Of a stretch of 64,000 nucleotides of DNA, positions 13,406 to 25,575 are shown piece by piece. The position numbers and the translations under genes are program-made. A model generated the notes under the pieces. That model searched no databases, was not told where the DNA came from, and saw only the letters and a list, made by a program, of their open reading frames with translations. Each line of letters opens with the position of its first letter. Within the stretch, counting starts at the first letter, position 1. Source of the stretch: Alentia gelatinosa (taxonomy: Eukaryota > Annelida > Polychaeta > Phyllodocida > Polynoidae); NCBI GenBank assembly GCA_950022655.1, contig OX465580.1, positions 43,274,028 through 43,338,027 of the forward strand, written 5' to 3'.

Positions 13406-13430
13406 TCCCCACCCCCCCCCCCCCCACCAG
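13406..13430. repeat. C-rich homopolymer tract
   Basis: Nearly pure C (CCCCACC then 14 or so C). This is low-complexity sequence. Confidence 0.9.
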
Positions 13431-16400
13431 TGCTACGTGCTCTATGAATAGCTATGGTTTTGGAACTTTAATATGTATAGTACTACACATTTCCTATATT
13501 TCGTGAAACTTTGGAATAAATGAAATAGGATTTTACCATGTGAAATTCATAATTTTAGAATTTCCAAGTCATCTTGTTCGATGTGCTTTCAACTGAGCAT
13601 TTCAGTGGTGAGGTGACCCCTAAATGGATATCCTTCTTTAGAATGGAACATAACAAACGTTTGATCCAGATGGCCTCGAGTCTTTGTGTTGGCCCCGTCA
13701 GTTGGCAGCAGACAAGGTGGTTATTGTTATAACGGACAGCATAGCGACATATCACGTGATAATCGTCTGGTATGGGTGGTTCAGATCCCCATGCATACGT
13801 CGATCCTTGTCAGTGATAACTGGTATATGTCTTACATAATAGAAATATATTTGATATAGGGTGATTAAATGTAAGTTCGACGGCGATATCTTAATGGGGG
13901 GAGGGGATTCCCTGTGGTACATTAGCTACATCATCCCTAAAAAGATCATTTTGATTCTAAGAATTAGGAAATGAGTTCCAATATATTAGGAAAGATTTTG
14001 AACCCATCCCTTAGGCATTGGATTCCACAATATTAGCTATATATCTCCTTTTATAAATGTTGTGTTTCCTAATGCGGTTTGACATTTTCATTGACTTTAA
14101 TCTTCACTTAAGAAATATGGAATTTCGTTATGTCACATTATATTTTAGATTTACAATACGACATGACAATACGAAAACTAAATTCTCGCATACTCTTTAT
14201 CTTGGCTAAACAGAAAAACTCAAACTTCGTCAATATGTTTCGGTTACTTCTTCTACCTCTATTCAGACTCCCACTCTTTTCCTTTGTTTCGTATGAAAAA
14301 AGCTGATGTCATCTATTTCTCTTGGCCATAGAAACGTGAGATACAAATAGATCCATTAATTTACCAATAATGTAGTCTCACTACAGTATTGCCAGTCATC
14401 TATCGTTTGTTCCCATCCAAATATGTTTGGCTTATAACCAGAATTGCACCATGAGTCATGTACATATGTAGGACAAATATCACACGTTTCTGCATGGTAA
14501 AGAGGAAGATTATCTATCGATCGACAACAGATCTGTTTTACAAAAGATCGAGTTCTGGTTTACACGGAAGAAATTTGCTGATAATTTTGCGAGTCACATG
14601 CTGTTCAGAGACGGATGTCACGAGAGTAACAGGATAATTATGTGGGCTCATATTGTGTGGACAGACAGACTGTCCCATTACCCACTACTCGTATAGGGTT
14701 AAGGCACGGACTACCCCTCACAATTACCAATAATGGACTTACTTGTAAGACTGCTGTGGGTAAGAAGACAGGCATTGCACATAAGACATCTTGTGACCTG
14801 CTCGAAACTGCTCGCCTCAGACAAGACGAGCTGCTCGTGAGCTGCTCGATCCGAGTTACTCCATTTACAGCGCGGTGACTCTGACTGTCTCCATATTGAG
14901 AGGACGGCCACCACAACCGTCCACCGCCTGCTCAACGTGTCCTCTCCCCGACCTCTCCCAGCACTCGAATCCACTTGTCTACTTCTCCGGATGTCAATAT
15001 GGTTCGCGAATCTAGGCTACTTTGCCGGACGAGGTTAGGGCCAGGTCGCCATGGCCGCTGGCGAGCCTAGCACCATTCATAGATTGAGGCTGGGGCTGGT
15101 GGGTGGCGTTGTTTCGTCACAGGATCACCCGACTCTCCCCCCGACCCGCCCCTCTGCCCACACAACACGACCACATTAACATCCAGCCACCATTTTCATA
15201 ACCAATGCCGCCAGCAGATGGCTGCTCGCAGATGGCAGCGGGTGGCGCCGCAGTACCTGATGATGGTTGGATTTGCTGCAGGAAGACTTGTAATAGACTG
15301 ACACCTACACCCACTAACTATTTTTTATTTCCGACAAAGTCTTTCAGCAGCTCTTGTAGTAGGGAAATGTGATGTCCTTTCTTTTATTGCTTAGATATCC
15401 GGGACTCGCATATATATCCCACTCAATAAGCAACTCTAAGACTGGGTTTTGAGAACCTTTGTTAAAAGACGTAGTTAGTGAGCCCGTAGAGATTGCTGTT
15501 CGAGGTCTTATCCCGACGTGAGAGGCGGAAGGACATATTTGATTGGACAAAACGAATGGCTACAGGTTCAATCACTATGTTTTCTATACATGTATACCGA
15601 AAAACACCAAAAATTCCATTTTATTTTGCTTGCGAAGTACGCTACAGACAGAGTGCACTCCAACATTCACTATGTCTCAGGGAGCCCGAACATTATCCAT
15701 ACTGCACCCCAAGTAGCGGGTAGTATTCCATAGGCGTTCGGCCATAGGTGTATAATGATATAAACTACTCAAGTAACACATTAGGTATCGAAAGTACACA
15801 TATCTCATGTACCCGTTGAAATGAAAACTTATTGTAATGATCTCTAGTAATCTGAGTTTTATCACAAGCAGATCAGATTACCTCCAGCATCGATATTACG
15901 AACAATAGGCTGTAAAGCTTCCTATACTCTTAAATTAAGGTAAAGACTGCTGGCACGTCTAGTCATCGCAGCTGGAATTTCTTCCCGCTCCGACTGAAAT
16001 CAATAGTGACTCAGACTGCGTCTACGGGGTGGCGCTCTAGTGCACTGTACGGGTGTGCGCTGCTGCTCAGTGAGCTCGTGTAACGTTAAATCACACGCTC
16101 GGCACTATCACGAATCGCACACTGCTGTCTAGGGCTACTATTAGATGCTAGAACTCCAGCGCCATAATTCCTCAATTTGACACTGTCTACTCATAGACAC
16201 TGTGGCAAACTCATTTCCTTTTATGATCTCAGTTTGTAGCCCAAGCTAGATAAGAATAATAACAAGCCTCCGGGCATCACCATCGTTTCGTCCTCATTCA
16301 CAAAGCTAGGTTATTTGCACGGCTTTTGTGACATATAAACTATTGCCTGATTTATATGAAAGCCATGACGATTTTAGGGTGTATCTTTCCTTTCTGAAGT

Positions 16401-17768
16401 ACCATACCACTCGGTGTGTCTATCACAAGGCTGTATCCAGATAATGGAGGTGCTAAATATATCTTTTCAACTCAGATCTGCATTATATACTTGTAACAAT
16501 AAGACTAGAATGAAAAGATTATATCAGTATTCCATCAACACCTTTTCTCTGTACAATGAAACTAAGAGGTGAGACAAGAGCATTTATCAAATGGCTTTAA
16601 AATGATTTTCAGACCGGTCGGATGTAATGCAAATTTTAAACTTTGTAGTAGTTGTAACTTACCAAATGGCCTCTACTTAATTGGAAATGCTAAGTTAAAT
16701 TCCATAATTATCATAAGTATCTAACTAAATTACTATTGCATTCACGTCAGAAAGCAAACTAAAAACGATAATTCATTATTGAATCATAGCGGTTCAGGTA
16801 AGTTTTAACGTCGATAAGGGGGCCTAGTTGGTATCAAATCATGTATTGTCTTCTGCCAACGTTAATCCTTTATTAATATTTTCTGATGTAGCAAAAGCTT
16901 CCCTACAATATACTGGTAGTATCCGGTTAATTCCCTCAGAGTCCCTGTCCGATTGAGGATCTAACTCCAAGCCTATTAATAAATGTAAGTAGTATAAGAA
17001 AATGAACCTTCTTCACTGTGTGTTCAGCTGATGCATTTCAGTAGATTCCTTCTCACAAAGTCATCAGTTATGTGGCATGAACTGATCAAAAGATTATCCG
17101 TGTAGAAAGATAGAAAGCTAATACAAGATACTGATGTTACAAAGCTGTACGCTACGGCCATTCTTAATGAGTCTAATTGGAATACCCTTTAAGATAGGTT
17201 TTACATTTGAACTGAATGAAGGACATGTGCTTATGTACAGCAAGACTGGGATAAGTTGCGATACTCACCTATATGTTGACTTTAGTGGAGCAAACGACGA
17301 TGAAAAATGATATTTTTCATTGTAATTATCCATTTGTTCCTGGCCTAGTGCTGACACAGGCCGTGTCTACCTGACACTGACAGACAACTAACCTCCTCAG
17401 CACATACAGATGTTGCGACATGCAGAAATCAACACTATTTTCGGTTATAACCTTTCCAATAGAGCAGATTTGCATACCTCACCATTACTCTTCAGAAATA
17501 TCATTAGGAGCCAACGTGATCTTTAGGCCTACATTGTCGCAACGATACGAGCTGTGACCCATTTCTGGCCAAAACATTGCCTCCATGTTCTCATCGGATC
17601 GATCGTTTGCCGCGTTCCCGTACAGCGCACCTCATTCCTATTTGAATTAAGTCGAACAGGCTTACAAAAACCACTGATACTGTGATAGCACTAAACCCAA
17701 ATCAAGACTTTGATCATTAGTATCTTTCCGTAGTCAGCAGTGAGAGCCACACATATATTGACTTGACC
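13431..17768. other. Intergenic DNA with two GC/CpG-rich patches
   Basis: Most of this is AT-rich and empty. The patches at about 14740-15310 and 15950-16150 are GC- and CpG-rich with short open frames on both strands. They are the kind of sequence found at promoters or 5' leader exons, possibly of the minus-strand gene with exons at 9577-10342 and 1720-1834. No start codon with downstream continuity or domain could be supported. Confidence 0.35.
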
Positions 17769-17898
17769 TGACTGGGCATTCAATCAGATACTTATTACGA
17801 ACTCCCGGTTCGGCAAATACTTCCCCAACGCCGTCAGGCGAGAGGGGCGTATTCATGAATCCGGGAGTTAGTAACAGGTATGAGTTGCCTGGTCAGTT
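17769..17898. repeat. Long imperfect palindrome (hairpin element, third member)
   Basis: The arms CTGACTGGGCATT...AACTCCCGG and CCGGGAGTT...GCCTGGTCAG pair over about 60 nt. The stem is interrupted by small loops and the tip is CCCCAACGCCGTCAGGCGAGAGGGG. The architecture resembles the hairpins at 8172-8350, 11880-12048 and 51731-51847. Confidence 0.65.
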
Positions 17899-17916
17899 TT
17901 CCCTTTATTAAAAATA

Positions 17917-18484
17917 AAGTATCAAGAGACTTAAGGGACATTCCCCGGGAAAATGTCATTTTGGTGTATTAATGTATTAATGATCTACACACCAGGGAAA
18001 AAAAATACAAATTCAATATATTGTCAAATATCCGGTCGACCATAAGAAAGTGACTGGCACCACAAGGGGAATCAACTTTAATGAATGAAAATTCGATTAA
18101 AAAATCGAAAAAGCAGAATTATGGGACAAAGAAAAAACCTCAGAATAACAAGAAATACCAAAAGGGCTAACCACTGCGCCCGACCCAGCCTATCTTATTA
18201 CAGTAAACTGGTGACCATTGGTCTAGAGGCTTTAAAACACAAATTTTCAATACGATATGAGTAAATGATTTTTTTATGTACCGGGTACTGCAGAAATATA
18301 TAAAGTCTATAAAAACTGACCCACTGGGCAAAACCCAGTTGAACGAACTTTTCCTATAGCCAAGACTATAACCTTTGATAACCGAGTGTTTTTTAAAGTG
18401 ATTTCCAAGGGTTTGTGTTTTGACCCCCTTCAGATACCAAAATGACATTTTCCCGTGGAATGTCCCTTAAGTTTCTTGATACTT
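17917..18484. mobile_element. MITE-like element with ~48-bp terminal inverted repeats
   Basis: The left end, AAGTATCAAGAGACTTAAGG, recurs inverted at the right end with one or two changes. The match continues through GACATTCC-CGGGAAAATGTCATTTTGGT, giving long inverted repeats around about 470 bp of interior. The interior has a 93-codon minus-strand open frame with no recognisable transposase. The target duplication is unclear. Confidence 0.7.
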
Positions 18485-20041
18485 CAATATTACTGCCATC
18501 ATTCTCTTAGCTACTGTCTCTCCCTGTGTTCCTCCCTAAGTGCCTCGCCATGTGTCTACCCGGATCGTTCTCCTTCAGCAATCGATGTGAAGTGAGGGGT
18601 CCGCAATCATTGAACGACATCTACTGATGTAGATACTGTTTGGAAATGGAAATCGTATATACAGGGGTGACGGGCACTACTGCCTATTTAAACTGTCCAA
18701 CTGAAGGATGCTAATGCGCAAGACCATATGCCTTTTCTTGGTGTCATGTTGTGCCCTTGATTGTCGTCTTCCCGACTGTTCAATATACTGTTCCTATTTT
18801 AAAAAAGAATGCCAAATAGTAACCGAGGTGCTCATGATGTTTAAGCACTCGTATTTCTTAAATGTTACGATACACAAAAGAACCCAGAGAGATACACGGA
18901 TATATCTTATCATTTCTGCTTTTATTTTCATAATATATATGCATTTCAGGCAGCACTCACTCTCATCTGGACAAAATATCAACAAGGATATAAATTCTCG
19001 TATCATAATCGTTCTTCATTAAGAGATTGCTGCGCATCTTAGCCCTATTTGTGTACATGAATATGGATATCAAAACATGTTTATAGATCGTCAACAAATA
19101 GAGAAACAAATCATCATGCACATACGAATCAGAGGTCAAAGTGACTCGGGACTATTATGTTCTTTTCGCGACTGCTATTTTAAAAGTAGCAAAGGAGTCA
19201 TTAGTTGTAGCTCCATAGTATTGTAAGTCAGAACAACATTATCATAAAGCATATAGATTATTGACATGCCGATATCCACCAACGAAATGGTCATGATGAA
19301 TCGTTAATAATCGGTCACAATCTGTGTCGCAGATAAGCACGGTTTAGCCTCAGAATCTCCGTAGAATTACAAATCTATTGCTGCAATTGCAGGAACTTAT
19401 GATTTGCAACATGATAGACCATATTATTGCTGGTCTCAGTCATGTGGTGAATTCACCATCACTAATATATTGTTGGTATCATGTTTTCTGCTAATCAGGC
19501 ATTTTCCTTTAAATTCAAATGGATACAGCTATCAGTATTTTATCTTCTGTTATGACCTGTTGGTGCCCCTATTACATTCTAAACAACCTGTTTTCTATTT
19601 TAGGCTACAATCAATGACCATAATGTTGACCATTGAAAGAATCGTATTTTTAATCACCGAAGCCCGTTGTTACTTACTATGTTTACAAAGGCCCCATGAA
19701 CCCCAAAACAAAAGCAGTGAAGATATGGAAATGTATTAACATTACAGAAATGAAGGAAATGTGTATACTACAAAACAACTTTAACATACCTTGTAAACTT
19801 TCAATGAAAATAACAGCTGCATAAAAAAGAAAATTGTACTCACATTTGAGACACACTCAGCTACTGAAAATATGTATGTTACTAATTCTTCTAGTACGGT
19901 AGTCTGACCTGTCCTGTGGGTCTCTATTTCTGAGACGTCCTCCCAAACAGAAGGATACTATCTTAAATGTAATCAAACAAAGGTGCTACAGATCGTACTC
20001 AACAATCTTCAGTTTATCCTACTCATGACAAATTTGGTCAC
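18485..20041. other. No supported feature
   Basis: Intergenic AT-rich DNA downstream of the GPCR gene on the minus strand. It probably includes that gene's 3' UTR near 20041. Open frames are short and unrecognised. Confidence 0.4.
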
Positions 20042-21010
20042 TCAGACCTTACAACAAGACTTGAAAAATGTTTTTTTAACGGACTTCCTGTATAAAGGCA
20101 TAAAACTCACATACATGAATGGATTCGCTACCGTGTTAATTACAGCAAAGAACACCCCTATTTTCTGAATAGGTGAATTAAATATGAATTTAACAACACC
20201 TAAATAAGCCAAAAGGTAATACCATATGTCAAAGCCAAGAGAAATTATGAAAATTATAGTGACAATGATTGCTGTTTTGGTGAGCTCGTTTGAAGCTTTG
20301 TCAATGACAGACGATGTTCCTGATGCTCCAAGGTTTTGCTTAGCGCGGTTGCGAAACTTGAGGACAACCAGTCCATAAAAGATAAAGAAGAGAGCACAGG
20401 GTATAGTGTATGCATAGAAAAAAGCCAGAATACTGTAGAACGAAAAGAACTTGACGGTGCCTGCCGTATCCCAGAAGAACTCACTCCGACATATCCCTTC
20501 ACGTACCCTTGTCTGGAACCATGCCGGAGATAGAATAATGAGAGCTATCAGCAGAAAAACAATGACGATCCCCCTGAAATGCCCCTTGGTCATAAGGTTA
20601 TACTTAAGTGGGTGACAAACACATATATATCTTTCTAATGCCAGAGTCACCAAATTGTAAGTGGACAAGTCCACGAAGAGCCAATACAGATACTGACTAT
20701 GCCATACTTGACACACTAACATGTCAAGAATATCGTTGCCCACAGCCCACATGGGGGAGAGTGTGAAGAGAAGTGCGGCCTGCAAGCAGCAGAAACAGTC
20801 TAGCGCTGACTGGTACTTGAACAGCATACGGATGATATCGGAGAAGTCATCGCCATTAACAGTCAGCGTCACCAAAGTTGCAATGTTGGCGATGACTCCG
20901 ATGACTGCAACTATAAGCTGGATGTAGTCAAAGACGAGGGTCCAAGTTGGAGGTTCTTGCAGTAAAACTATGTTAGTGACATTACCACCAACTTCACTTG
21001 AATTGACCAT
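20042..21010 (-). CDS. Rhodopsin-like (class A) G-protein-coupled receptor
   Basis: A 322-residue single-exon coding sequence with seven hydrophobic segments, predicted to sit in the plasma membrane. TM1 is about residues 28-52 with the GxxxN helix asparagine (GVIANIATL). TM3 ends in the ERYICVCHP version of the DRY motif. TM7 carries NPFMY, the NPxxY motif. Two N-glycosylation sequons (NSS, NVT) lie in the short N-terminus. A Cys before TM3 (LVCQVW) and one in loop 2 (GICRSE) can form the standard disulphide. The C-terminus ends KSCCKV, a possible palmitoylation site. Intracellular loop 3 is short. The ligand is unknown. Lineage-expanded, single-exon receptors of this kind are common in echinoderms and lancelets. 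The length and intact frame argue for a working gene. Confidence 0.88.
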   Translation of the reverse strand: MVNSSEVGGNVTNIVLLQEPPTWTLVFDYIQLIVAVIGVIANIATLVTLTVNGDDFSDIIRMLFKYQSALDCFCCLQAALLFTLSPMWAVGNDILDMLVCQVWHSQYLYWLFVDLSTYNLVTLALERYICVCHPLKYNLMTKGHFRGIVIVFLLIALIILSPAWFQTRVREGICRSEFFWDTAGTVKFFSFYSILAFFYAYTIPCALFFIFYGLVVLKFRNRAKQNLGASGTSSVIDKASNELTKTAIIVTIIFIISLGFDIWYYLLAYLGVVKFIFNSPIQKIGVFFAVINTVANPFMYVSFMPLYRKSVKKTFFKSCCKV

Positions 21011-21033
21011 CGCTGAAGACCGGTCTAATCTAC
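21011..21033 (-). promoter_or_regulatory. 5' leader and upstream splice acceptor of the GPCR gene
   Basis: On the minus strand a pyrimidine-rich tract, TTTTTTTCTTATCTATCTATGTAG, stands 19 nt before the ATG. This suggests the coding exon is joined to an untranslated first exon further upstream (21.1 kb or beyond). Confidence 0.5.
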
Positions 21034-21994
21034 ATAGATAGATAAGAAAAAAAGCTTCATGATCTGATAAATCTTTGACATCTTGAGGAATTTATATTTA
21101 GTCTCTATGAAAATGTGAAAACAGAGCTGATAGTGGTCAATATCAACAAATCACCATGATGACAATATCATAAATTGTCAGATATTAATGTAATGTGGCT
21201 CAAGTAGTTTCTAAGATAAGATTGTGAGATGGTAGAGTACTATCAATTCTATGGGTTTTTTACGTATGTTCATATTCAAAGACCTTGCAATTATCTTTAG
21301 TGATGATTTTTGAAAAAAAGGATTAAATCTGTCATTGCTCATTATCCCAAACAAATTATACAAGTTACCTCTTTGTAGATTCCTATGTGGTGCTTGTATT
21401 TTCTGCTAAGTGTATGTTGATGTCGGCTGCCAAACGGAATGATTAAGCTCGCTGCATATGGCCAATTTATATGATCCGATTCTGTTGCATTTTGAACGAT
21501 CTATAGTGCAAAATAGGCGTGGTTACACTGAACTAAAATGCAAAAGTTCTTTAAAGTTTGTTGTGCGCTATAAATGCCCCTCTGGGGACCACATGACAAC
21601 ACTGTCAAGGCCTTTACATCCGCCTGTGAACCACCCTGGAGAATTTGGCCAAGACGAGGCACATTCTTCAACTGGAGTACAGGTTTTCAGATGATGATAT
21701 AACCCATTAGCTAAACCAATAATAATCCATACTGCCACACCTCTATCAATAGAGGTCTATATATGTGTGTCTTTTTTAAAGATTGCCACAAAAGGTATGT
21801 GAATACAATCTACACTAAAATCGATCAACAGAATCCCAGTCCTAATGCAAAGGTTTTCATTGACTTCAATATACAGTCCATGTCAAAATATGAGGTTTAT
21901 TTATTTCACACCCTCGACAAAGAGAGGTTATAACCATAGCAAATATCAGAGAACAAATGTGGAGGCCCGATTCAAAACACATGTTTAACACATA
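21034..21994. other. No supported gene
   Basis: Presumed 5' intron or promoter of the GPCR gene on the minus strand. Only short open frames. Confidence 0.35.
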
Positions 21995-22899
21995 CCGTAA
22001 ACTGGGGTTACTTGGGACAGCAGGGTAACTTGGGACAAAACTGACCAGACTTGTCAATATTTTCTATTGGTCATTTTTGTAATTTCCTACCCACTTCACA
22101 ATGATTATTCCCTAAAATCCCGACAAATAACTAGACCTTAATGATATGTGTAAAACATTACATGCCTTTCTATGGATAATATCCTACATTTATTATGGTG
22201 CAAATTATTCAATGAATCTGCATATACTGTATAACTTCCCAACTGCAGGCTTAGTGAGAGGGCAAGTCACATCCTTATGGCATGCATCATAAATAGGAAT
22301 ATGTCATATTTATGTCCTGAAAGTATCATGAATGTTCATAGCATAGATTTTAAGAATTTCATGATTTTGTGATTTTAAGCATGATGAAGGGTAACTTGGG
22401 ACATATTTGGGGTAACTTGGGACAAGTTATCCCTTGATCCAATTATGTGTTTATTTTCTTTAATTGTCCATTTTCCAGTACTTGTATACTGGTACCTCTA
22501 ATATACACAATGATTGACAATTCTTAGTGTTTTGTATGCATCCTAGTAGAAAAACATTTGATTTCAGCTAAATGACAACTTCAAATATGATATTATTTCA
22601 TACATCTCCATTTTCCCCCATATTTTACTGAAAATTACACAGATCTCATTAAATATCTAAAAGCATTACTACAATATCAAAATCTGATGTGTTTGTCCAT
22701 TTAAAACTTGTAAGGAGGAATATTTTGATAGTAAAATTAACCTGATACATGAAGATGAAAAGAAATGGCATGTGGACACATCCTACTTCAGAGAAAAGTA
22801 TGGATGGTATAATTAATTATGATAACAGCAACCTTACAGATGATCTGGGCAGTAAAATAAGTCCTTGAAAAGAGGGACTGCAAAAGAATCACTAGCTTT

Positions 22900-23130
22900 A
22901 TGAACACATCAAAACAATCAATATTGTTTAGGGCAAGAGCTTCTGCAAGTGGTGAGTTATTACCCACACATGTGGTTTATAAATCCACCCATCTTGGTGT
23001 ACTGGTGGCCCAGAAGGTTGTTTATTCAACAGGAGACACTCAGAATGGTTTGACACAGAAATATTTGAGGACTGGTTCGAATGTGTTCCACTGAGGTACT
23101 TCAGGAACCTGCCAGGAACAACATAATTTT
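22900..23130 (+). pseudogene. Tigger/pogo transposase fragment, N-proximal part of DDE domain
   Basis: The reading SILFRARASASGELLPTHVVYKSTHL, followed after a frame change by GPEGCLFNRRHSEWFDTEIFEDWF, matches the layout of pogo-type DDE transposases (ASASGxxLPPxVVYKxxHL ... GPxGxxxNxxxSGWMDxxxFxxWF). The frame shifts within it and it breaks off at the LINE insertion. Confidence 0.8.
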
Positions 23131-23550
23131 ACAGCTCTTACACATGTCATTCTTTGGCTCTCTAAAATTGTACATTGGAGCACAAATTTGGGATAAGCTC
23201 CCCAAAAATATTCAGGACTCTGTAGAAAATTCGCACTTCAAAATATTTGCTAAATCTTACCTACAGGAAAATAAAATTATATGGGAGTGAATATTTTAAC
23301 TATTAGTATCATACCCGCACCCCTTTTACTGGCCCGAGCACCATTCTCTACTACTGACTAGAGAATTGTACATTAACTTCCACCTACCTGTATTGTCCTG
23401 TGTGTCTAACTTCCTGCTCTCTACTATCTTTCATCGTCTTTGTCACTTCCATGTTACCTTGTATTTATGTTATACGCCGACATGTAAAAACGCCCTATTA
23501 TGGGTGAATGTTGACTGATCAATGAATTAAAAAAAAAAAAAAATAAAAAA
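23100..23550 (+). mobile_element. 5'-truncated non-LTR retrotransposon (LINE) fragment
   Basis: It begins inside the end of an ORF2-type protein (FFGSLKLYIGAQIWDKLPKN...HFKIFAKSYL), the typical C-terminal tail of CR1/Rex/jockey-like LINEs. This is followed by about 260 bp of 3' UTR and an A-rich tail at 23529-23550. It is inserted within the Tigger-like element. The exact 5' junction is not clear. Confidence 0.75.
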
Positions 23551-23569
23551 TAACAGTAGAGGAATTAAG

Positions 23570-24012
23570 TGCTAGAAGAATGGAAGACAAGAAATCATGG
23601 CAAAGCCACCATTTTGCCTAAAGATTCTTTCCCAGAAGAACTCTTGCATTTCCTTGACCAGATTGAAAACAAGCCTGAAATAATTAGAGCAGGGTTCAAG
23701 AAGACGGAGATACAACCAGTGTCTGTATGAACCCTTAAAAGTATTGCCAATGACAATGATGACCATGAAGAATGTGATGAAAGACAAGGAAAATGAAGTA
23801 GAATGGGAAGGAATCCATCAATTCAGAGGTTTTGATGAAGAGGGAGGTTTTGTCCTAGTCAGATACTCTAATGAGCTTGGAAATTACCGGTTTATTTTTG
23901 TTTTTTCTAATGAATACAAATTACTGATTTTCAGGAATGAACATGGTCATCCCTCCCCACCTCACTCTCCCCATCCCCCAAGGAACAAAGGGGAAAAAAT
24001 TAGGAGAATCTA
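23570..24012 (+). pseudogene. Tigger/pogo transposase C-terminal remnant
   Basis: The reading LPEELLHFLDQIENKPEIIRAGFKKTEIQPV corresponds to the post-catalytic segment of pogo-type transposases (IxxGFxxTGIxPxN). The region GFVLVRYSNELGNYRF fits the C-terminal VGDYVAVRY segment. Stops interrupt it. Confidence 0.65.
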
Positions 24013-25211
24013 GAAATCCTTCTATTTGAAGGTTACCTATAGATAGAAGGTCTTTTCTAGGTCAAAAATTCATAATGTCCCAAGTTACCCCTAAAGTGTC
24101 CCAAGTTACCCAAAAAGGGGTAACTTGGGACAGTGAGAAAAAGTGAAGGTAAAACAACAATAAACTAAGTAACAAGAAGCCATTTAACAACAATATCCTC
24201 TCTTTAATATTATCATTCTTCTTGCATGATAAAGTGGGATAAAACTTGAGTCCTCTCTTGACTGCACAAAAAAAACTTAAAAAGTGTCCCAAGTAACCCC
24301 AGTTTACGGTAGTTAATTTAGAATTAAACGATTGAAATGATGTTTAATTATAATCGACCTCAGGTCATTGGCGCTACGGGGGTTCGTGGGCTTATAAGGA
24401 TCGATCACTGCAGCGTAATGGTTCAGCTTTTTACACAAGGCAAATATTTTGCTCCTCAATCCGAAGCTGGGTGGGAAAAAGTAGGGCTGGGCCCATTAGC
24501 CCCCATCTTATATATGTCAATAACTTCTCGAATGAAATCGGAAATATATTATCAGCCAACATGAAAACCTCGTGGAAATTCCATTACAAATTTACCTTTG
24601 GCACTATGAATCATAACGTATAATAACCGATAACCTTTATTATGGTTTTAAGGGGAATTGTTTGAATTAGTTCAGAAATTAATTAGGCGAAAGGAAACAA
24701 ACAAATTTACAAATAAATCATCAGATTCTTTTAGACTCATAACAAGCAGTGTGCCCCAGGGTTCGATTTAGGTCCACCTCTTTTCTCCCTGCACACAAAT
24801 GATCTATCTTCTCTACAAAACTCAACAAACCTTATACTTTATGCGGATGACACGGTAATATATGGACATAATGAATCATTACAAATCACGTACACCCAGT
24901 TACAAAAAGATCTATATGGTGCCTGCAAAACATACTCTCTATGAATATTAATATGACCAAATTTATGTTTTCCTCCTCAAAACGTAGGTTCGTCACACCC
25001 GCAGTTCCAATTTTACCAATAACTGAAGTAGCATTAAAAATAGGTGTAATCATATAGGTACAGGGGGTCTTCGGCAATCTTTTCTATAAACGGCATATCG
25101 TACAGAACGTACAAGCTGTCAAAAACTAAGCTACTTGACAGAGAAAGCTGCTATTTCGGTGTTTAAGGCAGCAATACTCCCATACTTATGTGGACGTTCT
25201 TTATACTTTAA

Positions 25212-25575
25212 CCCTTTAAGGACGGCTGCCTATGGCTGAACTCCACACTTGGGGACGGCTCCTAGTGACTATGTATAGGTCTAGGGGACGGGGGCATTCT
25301 CCTCTGAACTTTAAATTCGAAGATTTATGACGTGATATAATATGCGATTATTGATATTTTATTCTTATTATTTAGAATTCAGAAATATGATATTACACCT
25401 ACATTCTGTGAAAATATCAAGTTAATTGTTAAAATATTTCCTTTTGAAAAACAATTTTATAAATATCCAGCAAATGATGCCTTAAGGCATCATCCGCCCC
25501 TGGCCAGTTGATGCCCTAAGGCATCATCCGCCCCCTGCCGGATGATGCCTTAAGGCATCATCCGCCCTTAAAGGG
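25212..25575. mobile_element. piggyBac-type MITE flanked by TTAA
   Basis: TTAA at 25208-25211 and 25576-25579 flanks ends beginning CCCTTTAAGGACGG on the left and, inverted, CCCTTTAAGGGCGG on the right. TTAA duplication plus CCC ends is the piggyBac signature. It has no coding capacity. It splits the LINE at 24700-25970, so it inserted later. Confidence 0.88.
25472..25567. repeat. Three palindromic tandem units in the MITE
   Basis: Three units of GATGATGCCTTAAGGCATCATC-CGCCCC, spaced about 34-36 bp apart. Each is a near-perfect palindrome centred on CTTAAG; the middle unit has one change. Confidence 0.9.

Larger units (their letters stand above)
21995..24309 (+). mobile_element. Pogo/Tigger-like DNA transposon, decayed, with perfect 25-bp inverted ends
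   Basis: The ends are 25-bp perfect inverted repeats starting CCGTAAACTGGGGTTACTTG, flanked on both sides by TA, the Tc1/mariner-pogo target duplication. Eight copies of ACTTGGGAC, in either orientation, cluster within 430 bp of the left end and 240 bp of the right end. Inside are two remnants of a pogo/Tigger-type DDE transposase separated by a LINE fragment. The element is 2315 bp. It cannot encode an intact transposase because of frameshifts and missing catalytic-core sequence. Confidence 0.88.

Noticed and set aside
14638..15314. Several overlapping frames on both strands in GC-rich sequence
   Set aside because: They have no splice continuity and no similarity to known domains. Promoter or 5' UTR DNA is more likely.
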